NCBI RefSeq assembly: GCF_000696095.1
Contig: NZ_BAYX01000006.1
Coordinates: 372,001-436,000, forward strand
Source: Rhizobium rhizogenes NBRC 13257
GTDB lineage: Bacteria; Pseudomonadota; Alphaproteobacteria; Rhizobiales; Rhizobiaceae
Direction of reading: 5' to 3'
DNA: 64,000 nucleotides
The notes below the pieces were generated by a model that did no database searches, was not told the origin of the DNA, and saw nothing but the letters and a program-made list of their open reading frames with translations. A program made the position numbers and the translations under genes. Shown here one piece after another: positions 1-8,188 of this stretch. The first letter of the stretch is position 1. Each line of letters opens with the position of its first letter.

Positions 1-911
1 TCGGCCGCGACCGTCTCGATCAGGCCGGACAGCAGGTTGGTCGATACCCGCGGCAGGGCCATGGCTATTCCCGTTCCTGGGAAAAGCCCATCGCGCGCCG
101 TCGTGCCGGTTTTCGCGGTCATCCTTGCATAGATATCTTCGACCAGCATCCGGAAGGTGGGATCGAGACGGTTGCGCGGCTGCGGCAGGTCGACGCGAAT
201 TTCGGCGATGACGCGACCGGGGTTCGACCCGAAGATCAGGATGCGGTCGCACATCAGCACGGCCTCTTCGATATTGTGCGTCACCATCAGGATGGATTCG
301 ATCGGCATCCGGCCTTCGCACCACAGATCGAGCAGATCGGTGCGCAGCGTCTCGGCCGTCAGCACGTCGAGCGCCGAGAAGGGCTCATCCATCAGCAGCA
401 CCTTTGGGCGAACGACAAGGGCACGCGCAAGGCCGACGCGCTGGCGCATGCCGCCCGAGAGTTCCTTCGGATAGGCGCTTTCGAAACCGTCTAGGCCGAT
501 GAGGTCGATGGCGGCAAGTGCCCGCTTGCGCCGCTCGGCCGGTGCTACGCCCTGGGCTTCAAGGCCAAGTTCGACATTCTGCAGGACCGAAAGCCAGGGG
601 AAGAGCGCGAAACTCTGAAAAACAACGGAGACGCCCGAGTTGGGACCGGTCACGGGCTTGCCTTCGAAGGTGACTTCGCCCTTGCTCGGCCGGATCAGGC
701 CGGCGATCGCCCGCAGCAGCGTCGACTTGCCGGAACCGGACCGCCCAAGCAGTCCGACGATCTCGGCGGAGCGAAGCTCCAGATCGACATTGTCCAGCAC
801 GACCAGCGAGCCGGATGTGCCCTTGTCGTAGATCTGGCAGACCTGCTTGGCCGATACCAGCGGGGCGGCTTCGGCAATTCCTGCCTTTTTCGTGAGTATG
901 GTGGATTCCAT
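1..911 (-). CDS. NitT/TauT-family ABC transporter ATP-binding protein (3' end beyond window)
   Basis: Energises uptake of an oxyanion, sulfonate or small organic nutrient at the inner membrane. Translation from the ATG at 911 stays open to base 3. It shows Walker A (GRSGSGKST, near residues 56-64), the Q-loop (VVFQSFALFPWL), the signature LSGGMRQRV, Walker B (VLLMDEPFSALD) and the switch histidine (MVTHNIEEA). After the core fold it continues for over 80 residues, as in the nitrate/sulfonate ATPases that carry a C-terminal AAA-associated domain. The start is supported by GGAG 8 nt upstream. It lies 23 nt downstream of the double permease and is surely cotranscribed with it. The carboxyl end and any later genes, including the binding protein, lie outside the window, so the substrate cannot be named. 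Confidence 0.9.
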   Translation of the reverse strand, partial: MESTILTKKAGIAEAAPLVSAKQVCQIYDKGTSGSLVVLDNVDLELRSAEIVGLLGRSGSGKSTLLRAIAGLIRPSKGEVTFEGKPVTGPNSGVSVVFQSFALFPWLSVLQNVELGLEAQGVAPAERRKRALAAIDLIGLDGFESAYPKELSGGMRQRVGLARALVVRPKVLLMDEPFSALDVLTAETLRTDLLDLWCEGRMPIESILMVTHNIEEAVLMCDRILIFGSNPGRVIAEIRVDLPQPRNRLDPTFRMLVEDIYARMTAKTGTTARDGLFPGTGIAMALPRVSTNLLSGLIETVAA

Positions 912-934
912 GATTGTTACTCCGACTGGAATGG

Positions 935-2695
935 TTAGTTGAGACGCAGGCGGCGTTCGGCGAAGACGTAGAGCGGTCGCCAGAGGGTTCTGTTCAAAAG
1001 CGTGACGAAGAGCGACATGACCGCGATGCCGAGGATGACGCGCTGGTAGTCGCCGGCCTCCGTGGCCTTGGCGATGTAGGAACCGAGGCCAAAGGCCTCG
1101 AGCTTGGTGTGGCCCCAGCTCACCACTTCGGCGACGATGCTGGCATTCCACGAGCCGCCCGATGCCGTCAGCGCGCCGGTGACGTAGTAGGGAAAGATCC
1201 CCGGCAGAATGGCGCGCCGCCACCAGGTCCAGGACCGCAGCTGGTAGACCGAGCAAGCTTCCTTCAGATCCGTCGGAAAGGCACTGGCGCCGGCGATAAC
1301 GTTGAAGAGGATGTACCATTGCGTGCCGAGCACCATCAGCGGCGAGAGCCAGATGTTCGGGCTCGCTCCGGTCGCGACGATTGCTATGACCGCGAAGGGA
1401 AACAGCACATTGGCGGGAAAGGCCGCGAGGAACTGCGCCACCGGCTGAACACGCTCGGCAACGGCTGGCCTGAGGCCGATCCAGACGCCGATCGGTACCC
1501 AGATCACGGACGCCACCGCAATCAGCACAAGTACGCGCAGCAGCGTGACGAGACCGCCGCTAAAGGCTTCCCACACGTCGCTCCATGTGAGCGTCTGGCT
1601 CACGAAGGCAAACGCAGTCCAAATGCCCCAGATGCCAACGACTGCGATCAGGACGAACCAGGCATAGTCCAGCAACCGTGTAGCCACGGCATTGTTGTGC
1701 CTGACGACCGGCGCCTTTCGGGGCATAGCCGGCAGTCGGACGAGCATCAGGCTGCCCCATGCCCAGGCAAGCGGTCCCATCAGGTATTTCAGCAGGCGCG
1801 TGCGCTGGATCAGCGAATAGACCCATGAGCGGGGCTTTTCCTGCCCCGCCGTCTGCTCGAAGCGGAATTTGTCGGCCCAGGCGACGATCGGCCGGAATAG
1901 GAGCTGGTCGTAGAGCACGATGACGACGCCCATTGCGAGGACTGCCCAGCTCACCGCTGCAAAATCCTGCTTGTCGATGGCAACCGCCAGCCAGGAGCCG
2001 AGGCCCGGCAGCTGCACCGTGGTATTGCCGACGGTGATCGCTTCGGAGGCGACGACGAAGAACCAGCCGCCGGACATCGACATCATCGTGTTCCAGATCA
2101 GCCCGGGCGCCGAAAAAGGCGCTTCCAGCCGCCAGAACCGCTGCCAGGCGGAAAGACCGAAACCACGGCTCACCTCGTCGAGATCGCGCGGCACAGTTCG
2201 CAGCGACTGATAGAAGGAAAAGGCCATGTTCCAGGCCTGGCTGGTGAAGATCGCGAAGACCGACGCACATTCGGCGCCAAGCTGGCTTCCCGGGAAGATC
2301 CCCATGAAGAAGGTGACGGTGAATGTCAGAAAGCCCAGCACCGGCACGGATTGCAGGATATCGAGGGCAGGGATGATGATCATCTCCGCCCGCCGGCTTT
2401 TGGCGGCCAGCGTTGCGAAAACGAAGGTGAAGACGAGCGAGGCCCCGATTGCCGCGAACATCCGCAACGTCGTGCGCAGGGCATATTCCGGCAGCCGCGC
2501 GGGATCGAGCGAGATGGGGGTGTTTGCCAACCCGTCCAGCGGCGCCCGCATTTCGGCAGCGCCATGCACAGCGAGCACGGCCAGCGCCGCGACGAAAGCG
2601 AAGGCGACGAGATCGTAGCCGTTCGGCAAAATGCGGGTTCGTGCCAGTTCGGCAACGGCGCTGTGCCCCCGGCGATCATTGGAAAGAAAGACCAT
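935..2695 (-). CDS. NitT/TauT-family ABC transporter permease, two fused permease domains
   Basis: A 586-residue inner-membrane protein holding two complete BPD_transp_1 domains in one chain. Each half has its own cytoplasmic EAA-type coupling loop: EVSRGFGLSAWQRFWRLEAP in the first half and EACSVYQLRSWTWWRRAILP in the second, joined by a polar linker near residues 275-335. Most NitT/TauT permeases are single-domain proteins of about 260 residues that dimerise, so this is a gene-fusion form seen in some proteobacteria. The start ATG at 2695 has GAGGT about 8 nt upstream. The ATPase gene follows after 23 nt and a small ORF precedes it by 74 nt. The substrate is unknown. Confidence 0.9.
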   Translation of the reverse strand: MVFLSNDRRGHSAVAELARTRILPNGYDLVAFAFVAALAVLAVHGAAEMRAPLDGLANTPISLDPARLPEYALRTTLRMFAAIGASLVFTFVFATLAAKSRRAEMIIIPALDILQSVPVLGFLTFTVTFFMGIFPGSQLGAECASVFAIFTSQAWNMAFSFYQSLRTVPRDLDEVSRGFGLSAWQRFWRLEAPFSAPGLIWNTMMSMSGGWFFVVASEAITVGNTTVQLPGLGSWLAVAIDKQDFAAVSWAVLAMGVVIVLYDQLLFRPIVAWADKFRFEQTAGQEKPRSWVYSLIQRTRLLKYLMGPLAWAWGSLMLVRLPAMPRKAPVVRHNNAVATRLLDYAWFVLIAVVGIWGIWTAFAFVSQTLTWSDVWEAFSGGLVTLLRVLVLIAVASVIWVPIGVWIGLRPAVAERVQPVAQFLAAFPANVLFPFAVIAIVATGASPNIWLSPLMVLGTQWYILFNVIAGASAFPTDLKEACSVYQLRSWTWWRRAILPGIFPYYVTGALTASGGSWNASIVAEVVSWGHTKLEAFGLGSYIAKATEAGDYQRVILGIAVMSLFVTLLNRTLWRPLYVFAERRLRLN

Positions 2696-2769
2696 GTGAT
2701 GACCTCATGGAAAAATTGGAGAGTGTCGGCGAATATGCCCGCGTGATGTGATGGCGGTCGCAGTGGGGG

Positions 2770-2988
2770 CTACGCCGCCTGATGATTATCCGTGCGACGA
2801 CTGCCATCCTCGTCGAGGGGCGCGCGGTCTTGCGTGGTCCAGAAGCACTCCAGCTTCCCCGTCAGCGGGCTGGTGTGCCAGACGGTGACAAGGGCCGGGC
2901 GCGGCTGTTCCGAATGGGCGGGGAGTGTCCGAATAGCTGGAAATTTGGATGCGGGCATTCGTCCGCGAAAAAGAACGATGTTGTTCAT
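2770..2988 (-). CDS. Small conserved hypothetical protein (72 aa)
   Basis: I do not recognise a named family. The predicted product is soluble, arginine- and proline-rich, and has a central segment (VWHTSPLTGKLECFW) that resembles small rhizobial hypothetical proteins I have seen. It is judged real because the ATG at 2988 is preceded by a near-perfect Shine-Dalgarno sequence (GGAGGTGA, 4 nt spacer). It is the first gene downstream of a long leader and 74 nt upstream of the double permease, so it may belong to the same transcript. No signal peptide or membrane segment is visible. Confidence 0.65.
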   Translation of the reverse strand: MNNIVLFRGRMPASKFPAIRTLPAHSEQPRPALVTVWHTSPLTGKLECFWTTQDRAPLDEDGSRRTDNHQAA

Positions 2989-3092
2989 GGTTCACCTCCT
3001 CGGTCCGCCGACGGCGGGTCCGGGCGGCGAACCGGGCAGGCTAGGCCCGACCGGCGCTCGCCCGGGCGATTGCGCCGGGAGCGTTCCAGGTT

Positions 3093-3130
3093 GTTGCGAT
3101 GACCATCCGGCCACGGCCGGATGCCGCAAC
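3093..3130. other. Two-part hairpin in the NitT operon leader
   Basis: Outer arms GTTGCG (3093-3098) and CGCAAC (3125-3130) enclose a perfect 8-bp stem CATCCGGC/GCCGGATG (3104-3111 and 3116-3123) with loop CACG. A 5-nt bulge on one side and 1 nt on the other separate the two stems. There is no T-run on either strand. It could be a Rho-independent-like end of the minus-strand peptide operon or a regulatory leader structure. Confidence 0.5.
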
Positions 3131-3263
3131 CGGATAGCGACTAGAGTAGCTGTCCATTGGCTTCTTGATCTGTTGTTTCGGTAACCCCGCGCGCTGCGTC
3201 GTGGGGCATGGCCGTGATGTCATGGAGGGGATGAACGGTCAATCAGGCGTTGGTGCACCGCGA

Positions 3264-3279
3264 CTATACCTTGGTATAG
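3264..3279. promoter_or_regulatory. Candidate operator, CTATACC-TT-GGTATAG
   Basis: A perfect 7-bp inverted repeat with a 2-nt spacer. An 8-bp perfect palindrome GGTGCACC lies just beside it at 3252-3259. No gene begins on the plus strand nearby, so the likely target is the minus-strand small ORF and NitT transporter. The binding regulator is not identifiable from the window. Confidence 0.45.
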
Positions 3280-3346
3280 GCGGGGAATGTTTGCGCTGTT
3301 GATCAAGCCAATCGGGGCGGCAAGAGCCGCTGCTGCAATCGGGCGA

Positions 3347-4468
3347 CTAGCCGGAGATCAATATCTGCCGGGCAGTCGATGTCAGCCTTTTGCCGCCGTC
3401 AGGCGTTACCACGACTGTTTCGCTAAAGCCAAGGCCGCAGGCGCTCGCATAGACATGGAAGACCATTCCGTCCTCCAGCGGCCAATTCTCCGTCGGCAGG
3501 AACACGCGGGAAAAGTCGCTTGTGCGCGGCGTGCGCGTATAGAGACCGAGCGTATAGGCCGTGACATTGTTGTAGGCAGGCCGCCATCCCTCCGCGACGA
3601 GGCCATTGCGAACGATGGCGTCCACATCCCGCGCGATAGCCCCGGGCTTCATGGTCGCAATCTGTTCGTCCTGCAGCGTGACGATGCGAGATACTGCATC
3701 GCGGAGCCGGGACGCGGGCTTGCCGATGATGATCGGCCGCATCAGACGTGCGCCGTAGCCGCCGATGCGTGGGATCAACTCAACGTGCAGTATGTCTCCC
3801 TCGCTCAGCACGTCATTCTTGAGCGCACCATGCAGAAACTCGTGGCTGCCGCTCGCCTTGACGATTGGTCCGGTCTCACCCGTATCGGCGCCCTCCCGCA
3901 GGAATGTCGCGGCTGCAACCGCTGCCGCATCGCGGGTCGACATGCCCGAGCGGATTGTCTCGGCGATGGCCCGCATGGCCTTGTCGGCAATGGCAGACGC
4001 ATCCGTCAGAATCGCGACCTCGCGCGGCGATTTGATCCAGCGCAAGCTGTCGCTGATGCCGGGAAGGGCGATGAATTCCGCCCGAGGCAGGCATGTCCTG
4101 AGCCTGGCGGCCGTATGGGCACTGAAGCTATAGGCATTGATATCAGCGCCGATGCGGGCGTCAGCGAAACCATAGGCGCAGATGCTGTCCGCGACGGCCT
4201 GATGAGGATCATCGACATCTGCAAAGCCGATCACATCCGCGATCCAAGTCTTTTCCCGACAGGGCGCTTCGTCGAGTTCGCGAAGTACGAACCACGGCTG
4301 TCCGTGGCGTGGAAGCAGGGCGGCGCGGTACATGGTTTCGGAGACGGTATAGCCCGTCAGCCAGGCCAGCAGCTCGCCGCTGTCGATCAAAAGGAGATCG
4401 ACAGCGGCGGCGTCCATTGCGGCATGTGCCTTGGCAATCCGCCAGTCATATTCGTCACGAGGGAACAT
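3347..4468 (-). CDS. Creatinase-like M24 family protein lacking most metal ligands
   Basis: A 373-residue protein with the creatinase/prolidase architecture: an N-terminal creatinase-like domain (about 1-150) and a C-terminal pita-bread fold (about 150-373). In aminopeptidase P-type enzymes two metals are held by Asp, Asp, His, Glu, Glu. Here the matching positions read E230 (VELIP for vDxG), R241 (GARLMR for SDxTR), Y305 (AYTLG for GHGIG), Y340 (HVYAS for IEPG), and only E350 (FSETVVVT) is kept. The conserved upstream histidine (H213, FLHGALKND) remains. This fits creatinase, a metal-free C-N hydrolase of the same fold, more than a peptidase. It is the last gene of the operon, 6 nt after an M20 gene. 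The substrate is unknown. Confidence 0.8.
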   Translation of the reverse strand: MFPRDEYDWRIAKAHAAMDAAAVDLLLIDSGELLAWLTGYTVSETMYRAALLPRHGQPWFVLRELDEAPCREKTWIADVIGFADVDDPHQAVADSICAYGFADARIGADINAYSFSAHTAARLRTCLPRAEFIALPGISDSLRWIKSPREVAILTDASAIADKAMRAIAETIRSGMSTRDAAAVAAATFLREGADTGETGPIVKASGSHEFLHGALKNDVLSEGDILHVELIPRIGGYGARLMRPIIIGKPASRLRDAVSRIVTLQDEQIATMKPGAIARDVDAIVRNGLVAEGWRPAYNNVTAYTLGLYTRTPRTSDFSRVFLPTENWPLEDGMVFHVYASACGLGFSETVVVTPDGGKRLTSTARQILISG

Positions 4469-4474
4469 GCGGCC

Positions 4475-5695
4475 TCAGGCGATCTCGCAGATGTCGAGAA
4501 TGGTGAGCATGTAGACGCGGATCATGTCGAGATAGTCGATGATGTCGACGCGCTCGTCCGGCATGGTGTTGTAGCGCCCGCCTGGACCGCAGACGATGCC
4601 TTCCATGCCAAGCTCGTGATAGAGATGGCCGGCATCTGTGCCGTAAAAGCGGGTTGGTGTGATCGCACCGGTCGGCTGCTTCTCGCCGCGCACGGCCTCA
4701 TAGGCCGCGTTGATCGACGTAACGATGCGCGAGGTCGGCGACACCTCGAAAGGCGGCATCAGCGGACGTCCTTCGATCATCTCGGGAACCAGCTTGGCCT
4801 TGAGCCCTGGAAAACGCTTCTCAAGTTCGACGAGTTCGCCGGCGAGATCGGCGAGAACGCCTTCCTGTGTCTGGCCGGGTGCGTAGCGGGCCGAGCCCCG
4901 AATGCGGACGAAGTCGGAGACCTGCGGTGGCCGCCATTCCTCGAGATCGCGTCCGAGAGCGCCATGGACGACGCCGACATGGCCGCGGTTGATGGAGCGA
5001 TGCACTTCGCTTCTCGCGCCGCTGAACGTCATGGCGTTGATGCGCGGAATGATGTCGCAGGCGGCGGCGATGGCATCGACGGATTGTTCTCGCTTGGAAA
5101 GATGTCGGGTGTCGCCGGTAAGCTCGATGACGAAGCTCAGCGCTGCCGCGTGCATCGTCACGGCGGCGAGGTCGCTCGGCTCGCTGTTGATGAAATAGTC
5201 GGCCTTGACGCCGCTGCGGATGGCCGCGAGCGTGCCGACGCCGCCCTGCAATTCACCGACCACATAGGTCAGGATGATATCGCCCTTGAGCTTCACGCCC
5301 GCATCCAGCAGCGTCTTGACGGCGCAGAAATAGGCCGCGTCGCCCGCCTTCATGTTGGAAACGCCGATACCGTAGATGAACTTGTCATCGACGAGGCCGC
5401 CCCAAGGATCGACAGTCCAGCCTTCGGTCACCGGATTGGTATCGAGATGGCCGTTGAACAGCAGGCTCTTGCCGCCGCCCGATCCCTTCAGGCGCCCGAT
5501 GGCATTGAAGCGCTGACCGTCGTCGAAAGGCTGCAGCTCGGACTGGAGGCCGAGCGCTGCCATCTCGCGGGCCATGATGCGGGCGAGTTCGCGCTCGCCA
5601 TCGGTCTGGGAATGGCTCTTCTGGCGTACCATGTTCGACAGGAAGTCGAGGCAGCTCTTCTCGTCGATTGTGCCGACGAGCGATTTCGGGTCCAT
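4475..5695 (-). CDS. M20 family peptidase/deacylase (ArgE/DapE type), atypical metal site
   Basis: About 406 residues with the M20 metal-hydrolase layout. The first ligand motif is intact (NGHLDT, H83 and D85). The usual bridging aspartate in GxGxxDMK is Asn (GVSNMKAG, N114), and the usual catalytic Glu-Glu pair reads Gly-Glu (VVGELQGG, E148). The later SEPSD motif is present. I recall the GVSNMKAG/GELQGG signature as a recurring M20 subgroup, so this is probably a conserved variant and not decay. The ATG at 5695 is preferred over one 21 nt upstream because AAGGAGC lies 5 nt before it. It sits between the fused ATPase and the M24 gene in a peptide-transport operon, so it probably acts in the cytoplasm on the imported compound. 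Confidence 0.85.
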   Translation of the reverse strand: MDPKSLVGTIDEKSCLDFLSNMVRQKSHSQTDGERELARIMAREMAALGLQSELQPFDDGQRFNAIGRLKGSGGGKSLLFNGHLDTNPVTEGWTVDPWGGLVDDKFIYGIGVSNMKAGDAAYFCAVKTLLDAGVKLKGDIILTYVVGELQGGVGTLAAIRSGVKADYFINSEPSDLAAVTMHAAALSFVIELTGDTRHLSKREQSVDAIAAACDIIPRINAMTFSGARSEVHRSINRGHVGVVHGALGRDLEEWRPPQVSDFVRIRGSARYAPGQTQEGVLADLAGELVELEKRFPGLKAKLVPEMIEGRPLMPPFEVSPTSRIVTSINAAYEAVRGEKQPTGAITPTRFYGTDAGHLYHELGMEGIVCGPGGRYNTMPDERVDIIDYLDMIRVYMLTILDICEIA

Positions 5696-5718
5696 TATAT
5701 GCTCCTTGCTCTGCAATT

Positions 5719-7356
5719 CTAAATGGATGTGCTTGCGAGCGCCGGAACCGCCGCGATCAGCTGGCGGGTATAGTCGGCGCGGTCAGGGCTGGCGATTTCG
5801 TCTGATGGTACGACCTCGACAAGATCGCCGCGGTACATCACGGCGATGCGATGGGCGATCTGGCGGACGAGATTGAGGTCATGAGTGATGAAGAGAAAGG
5901 CCGTGCCGTGCTTGCGGTGCAATTCCAGCAGCAGCTGCACGATCGATGCTTGCACCGAGACATCCAGCGCCGAGGTGATCTCGTCGCAGATGACGAGCTT
6001 CGGTTTCGAGGCGAAGGCGCGGGCAATGGCGACGCGCTGTTTCTCTCCACCCGAGAGCTGATGCGGATAGCGGTCGGCATGGGTGCGCGGCAGGCGAACC
6101 TGTTCCAACAGGTCGCCGATCTGTTGCGACAGGGAACCGCCTTCACCCGCGCCATAGAGTTTCAATGGTCGAGACAGGATTTCATGGATCTTCTGCCGGG
6201 GATTGAGCGAGGCGTCGGGGTGCTGGAAGATCAGCTGGACATCCTTGCGATAGCTCCTGTCCATGTCGGCAAGGCCGGTGATTGTCCGCCCGGCGAAGGT
6301 CATCCTGCCTTCGAACGGATTGAGCCCAGTCATCGCCTTGGCGAGCGTCGACTTGCCGGAACCGGATTCTCCGACGATGCCGAGGATTTCGCCCGGCTGC
6401 ACAGTGAGGCTGATGGCGCGATTGCCGGTGAAGCGCTTGAAGGTGCGGCCCGTCAGCGCCGAGAGAAACGGCTTGCGACCGTAATGGACGCTGACATTCT
6501 CGACCTCCATCAGCGGTTGGGTCTGATAGGTCGGGCGCGTCTCGACCAGCCGGTTGGCGGGTCGCGGCACGGCGGCAAGCAGCTCTCTGGTGTAATCCTG
6601 GCGCGGTGCCTTGAAGATATCGTCGATGGCGCCCTGTTCGACGATCTCGCCGCGCCGCATCACCGCCACGCGCTTGGCCGTGCGGGAGAGCAGCGCCAGA
6701 TCGTGCGAGATATAGAGCGAGGCGACGCCGGTCTCCGCCTGAAGATCGAGAAACAGATCGAGGATCTGCCGTGAGGTGATGACATCAAGCGCCGTCGTTG
6801 GTTCATCGAAGATGATGCATTGCGGATTGCAGGCAAAGGCCGTCGCGATGACGACACGCTGCTTCTCTCCGCCCGATGCCTCATGCGGCATGCGCTGCAT
6901 CATCTGGGTCGGGTTCTTCAGGCCGACGCGGGCAAGCATCGCCTCGCCTTCGCTCCATGCCTGTCTCTTCGTAAGTCCGCGGTGACGTCTCAGCGCCTCC
7001 GTCAGCTGCGTGCCGAGCGAAAGGGTGGGGTTGAGCGAGGTGCCGGGGTCCTGGAACACCATGCTGATCTGCTTGCCGCGCATGCGGTTGACTTCGGCCG
7101 GCGATCTCGCCGCGAGGTCCTCGCCCTGCAGCCGGATGGCGCCGGCGACTTCGCGGGCATTGTCCGGCAGGTAACGCATGATCGACCAGGCGAGCGACGT
7201 CTTGCCCGAGCCGGATTCGCCGACAAGGCCGAGGATTTCCCCGGCCGCGATCTCCAGGTCGATGTTCTTCAATGCGTGGAAGACGCCGTTCACTGTCAGA
7301 TAGTCGAGCGAATAGTTGCGGATCTGTAGAACGCTGTTTTGTGCGAGTTCGCTCAT
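5719..7356 (-). CDS. Peptide-type ABC transporter, fused double ATP-binding protein (DppD-DppF)
   Basis: About 545 residues holding two oligopeptide-family ATPase domains in one chain, as in GsiA/YejF-type proteins. Domain 1 (about 10-260) has GESGSGKTS, the signature ASGGEKQR, in which Ala replaces the usual Leu, and IIFDEPTTALD. Domain 2 (about 290-545) has GESGSGKST, LSGGEKQR and LVICDEITSALD. In the second Walker B the usual Glu-Pro reads Glu-Ile (DEITSALD), which also occurs in functional members. The start ATG at 7356 follows GGAGGATGAG and lies 1 nt after the stop of the permease gene. It powers import through the two permeases encoded just upstream. Confidence 0.92.
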   Translation of the reverse strand: MSELAQNSVLQIRNYSLDYLTVNGVFHALKNIDLEIAAGEILGLVGESGSGKTSLAWSIMRYLPDNAREVAGAIRLQGEDLAARSPAEVNRMRGKQISMVFQDPGTSLNPTLSLGTQLTEALRRHRGLTKRQAWSEGEAMLARVGLKNPTQMMQRMPHEASGGEKQRVVIATAFACNPQCIIFDEPTTALDVITSRQILDLFLDLQAETGVASLYISHDLALLSRTAKRVAVMRRGEIVEQGAIDDIFKAPRQDYTRELLAAVPRPANRLVETRPTYQTQPLMEVENVSVHYGRKPFLSALTGRTFKRFTGNRAISLTVQPGEILGIVGESGSGKSTLAKAMTGLNPFEGRMTFAGRTITGLADMDRSYRKDVQLIFQHPDASLNPRQKIHEILSRPLKLYGAGEGGSLSQQIGDLLEQVRLPRTHADRYPHQLSGGEKQRVAIARAFASKPKLVICDEITSALDVSVQASIVQLLLELHRKHGTAFLFITHDLNLVRQIAHRIAVMYRGDLVEVVPSDEIASPDRADYTRQLIAAVPALASTSI

Positions 7357-7357
7357 C

Positions 7358-8188
7358 TCATCCTCCCGTGCGCGGGTTGAGAGCATCGCGCAGGCCATCG
7401 CCAAGCAGGTTGAAGCCGACGGCGACGATTGCGATCGCCAGGCTCGGCCAGATCAGGATGCCGGCGCTGATATGCATGTATTGGCGCGCTTCGGAGATCA
7501 TCAGTCCCCATTCCGTTGCCGGCGGCTGGGCGCCGAGCCCAAGGAAACTCAGTGTCGCGAACAGCATCACTGCGAAGGAAATCCGGATGGTCGTCTCGAC
7601 GATGATCGGGGCGATGACGTTGGGCAGCATTTCGCGCAGAATGATGTAGGACGAGCTTTCGCCGCGGGCGATTGCCGCACTGACATAGTCCTGCTTGCGG
7701 ATGGAAAGGGCGACGCTACGGGTGATGCGGGCCATGCCGGGCGCAAAGGCGACGGCGACCGCCACCAGCGCATTGATGCTGCCGGAGCCGAGCAGATTGA
7801 CGATCAGAAGCGCGAACAGAAGGTTCGGGATCGACATGATGGCATCGATCGTTCGCATGATCATCTCATCGGCGCGACCGCCAAGATAGGCCGACACCGT
7901 ACCGATGAGGGCGCCGGCAAAGGTTCCGGCCAGGGTGGCGACGACCGCCGTGATCACGGTCGCACGGGCGCCGATCAGCAGCCGGCTCAGAATATCGCGG
8001 CCATACTGATCCGTTCCGAGCAGAAAGGTCATGCTCGGTCCCTTGTAGCGGGCAAGGATCGACATGGCTTCGGGGTCGCGGGGGGCGAGCCACGGCCCGA
8101 ATGCGACGACGATGAACACCAGAACGATCAGGATCAGGCCGGTGGCGCCCTGCGGCGTACGCAACAGCCGCTTGAGAAGATCAACCAT
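7358..8188 (-). CDS. Peptide-type ABC transporter permease (DppC-like)
   Basis: About 276 residues with the DppC/OppC layout: an N-terminal membrane segment (GLILIVLVFIVVAFGPWLAP), the periplasmic PxxxxLGTDxxGRD motif (FLLGTDQYGRDILSR), and the inner-membrane permease core with its cytoplasmic loop (RGESSSYIILREMLPNVIAP). The ATG at 8188 (AGAGGA upstream) overlaps the end of the DppB-like gene by 8 nt, so the two are translationally coupled. A longer reading upstream is low-complexity and overlaps dppB out of frame, so it is rejected. Confidence 0.93.
   Translation of the reverse strand: MVDLLKRLLRTPQGATGLILIVLVFIVVAFGPWLAPRDPEAMSILARYKGPSMTFLLGTDQYGRDILSRLLIGARATVITAVVATLAGTFAGALIGTVSAYLGGRADEMIMRTIDAIMSIPNLLFALLIVNLLGSGSINALVAVAVAFAPGMARITRSVALSIRKQDYVSAAIARGESSSYIILREMLPNVIAPIIVETTIRISFAVMLFATLSFLGLGAQPPATEWGLMISEARQYMHISAGILIWPSLAIAIVAVGFNLLGDGLRDALNPRTGG

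Larger units (their letters stand above)
2989..3346. other. 358-bp intergenic region: leader of the NitT operon and 3' flank of the peptide operon
   Basis: No gene is supported here. It separates the end of the seven-gene peptide operon (stop at 3347) from the small ORF that starts at 2988. It holds a palindrome at 3264-3279 and a two-part hairpin at 3093-3130. If transcription begins near the palindrome, the untranslated leader would be roughly 250 nt. I looked for guanidine-I and TPP riboswitch core sequences, which can precede this transporter class, and found none. Confidence 0.6.

Noticed and set aside
2989..3263. Possible guanidine-I or TPP riboswitch before the NitT operon
   Set aside because: The conserved core sequences of both classes are missing; only a plain hairpin is seen.
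3287..5722. An 811-codon open frame on the plus strand
   Set aside because: It is antisense to the M24 and M20 genes, has no recognisable domain and is explained by GC-rich codon bias of the real minus-strand genes.
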